Shown here: positions 23,181-23,317 of the stretch, in pieces
Position numbering within the stretch: the first letter of the stretch is position 1
Layout of the letters: each line of letters starts with the position of its first letter
Assembly (NCBI GenBank): GCA_905193485.1
Contig: CAJJOX010000006.1
Span: forward strand, 1-23,317
Length of the DNA: 23,317 nucleotides
Direction of reading: 5' to 3'
Origin: an uncultured Porphyromonadaceae bacterium
GTDB taxonomy: Bacteria > Bacteroidota > Bacteroidia > Bacteroidales > Muribaculaceae
Notes under the pieces: model-generated
Databases searched by the model: none
Told to the model about the DNA's origin: nothing
Seen by the model: only the letters and a program-made list of their open reading frames with translations
Program-made: the position numbers and the translations under genes

Positions 23181-23317
23181 ATAGTTACGTCGTTGTTACA
23201 ATAGTAAATAAATAGTTGAAAATCAGAAAATAATAAAATTCATTATTTAGTTACAAATTTATTAGGGTGTTCAGTTTGATGTTCCGAAAAACGTCATTCA
23301 AAACACCTGAAAATATT

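Noticed and set aside
23264..23310. A GGTGTT / AACACC inverted repeat at the right edge
   Set aside because: Only six pairs with a 30-nt loop and no T run; too weak to call, and the context is cut by the window end.
1..23317. Mobile elements, CRISPR arrays, phage defence genes, tRNA and rRNA
   Set aside because: I looked on both strands and found no transposase or integrase motif, no regularly spaced repeats, and no tRNA- or rRNA-like sequence.

Overview
The window reads as chromosomal housekeeping DNA from a member of the order Bacteroidales. The gene content (DUF4271-hemD-rnpA-yidD-tatD, dapB-lepB-WbqC, a PorZ-like protein beside rdgB), promoter-like TAnnTTTG boxes before several genes and the lack of clear Shine-Dalgarno sites all point there. 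The GC-moderate genes and AT-rich spacers would suit Muribaculaceae, but that family-level guess is an inference. I see no tRNA, rRNA, CRISPR array, insertion sequence or conjugative gene.

Plus strand, 1-14391. A 5'-truncated pdxA (vitamin B6) is followed closely by a GtrA-like membrane protein and a PlsC-type acyltransferase. After an AT-rich promoter region comes a stand-alone myo-inositol-1-phosphate synthase gene that ends in a clear hairpin terminator. Two unrecognised lipoproteins follow; the second has an N-terminal lipobox and a C-terminal membrane helix, the layout of a phage u-spanin. Next is a tightly spaced block: a membrane protein with a covalent-FMN motif and CX3CP motifs, a membrane-anchored nitroreductase, a LOG-family phosphoribohydrolase, a DUF4271 membrane protein, hemD, rnpA, yidD and a TatD-like hydrolase. 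A new promoter box then precedes upp, dapB, lepB and a WbqC-family gene.

Minus strand, 23317-14404. An ECF sigma factor gene lies at the right edge with a hairpin terminator about 135 bp beyond its stop. A 612-bp gene-free stretch follows, carrying three dyad symmetries around a predicted nadA promoter. Then come nadA, leuS, a 13-bp perfect hairpin, rdgB, a PorZ-like propeller protein with a type A T9SS-sorting-like tail, and a conserved-looking hypothetical protein. That last gene meets the WbqC gene tail to tail across 12 bp.

The plus-strand genes mix envelope functions (signal peptidase, YidD, acyltransferase, lipoproteins) with cofactor and precursor synthesis (PLP, tetrapyrrole, lysine/cell-wall, inositol, UMP salvage). 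The points most worth a second look are the FMN/Fe-S plus nitroreductase pair, the u-spanin-like lipoprotein, the nadA control region, the PorZ-like gene and the unusual RnpA motif. No clearly undescribed multi-gene system is evident.
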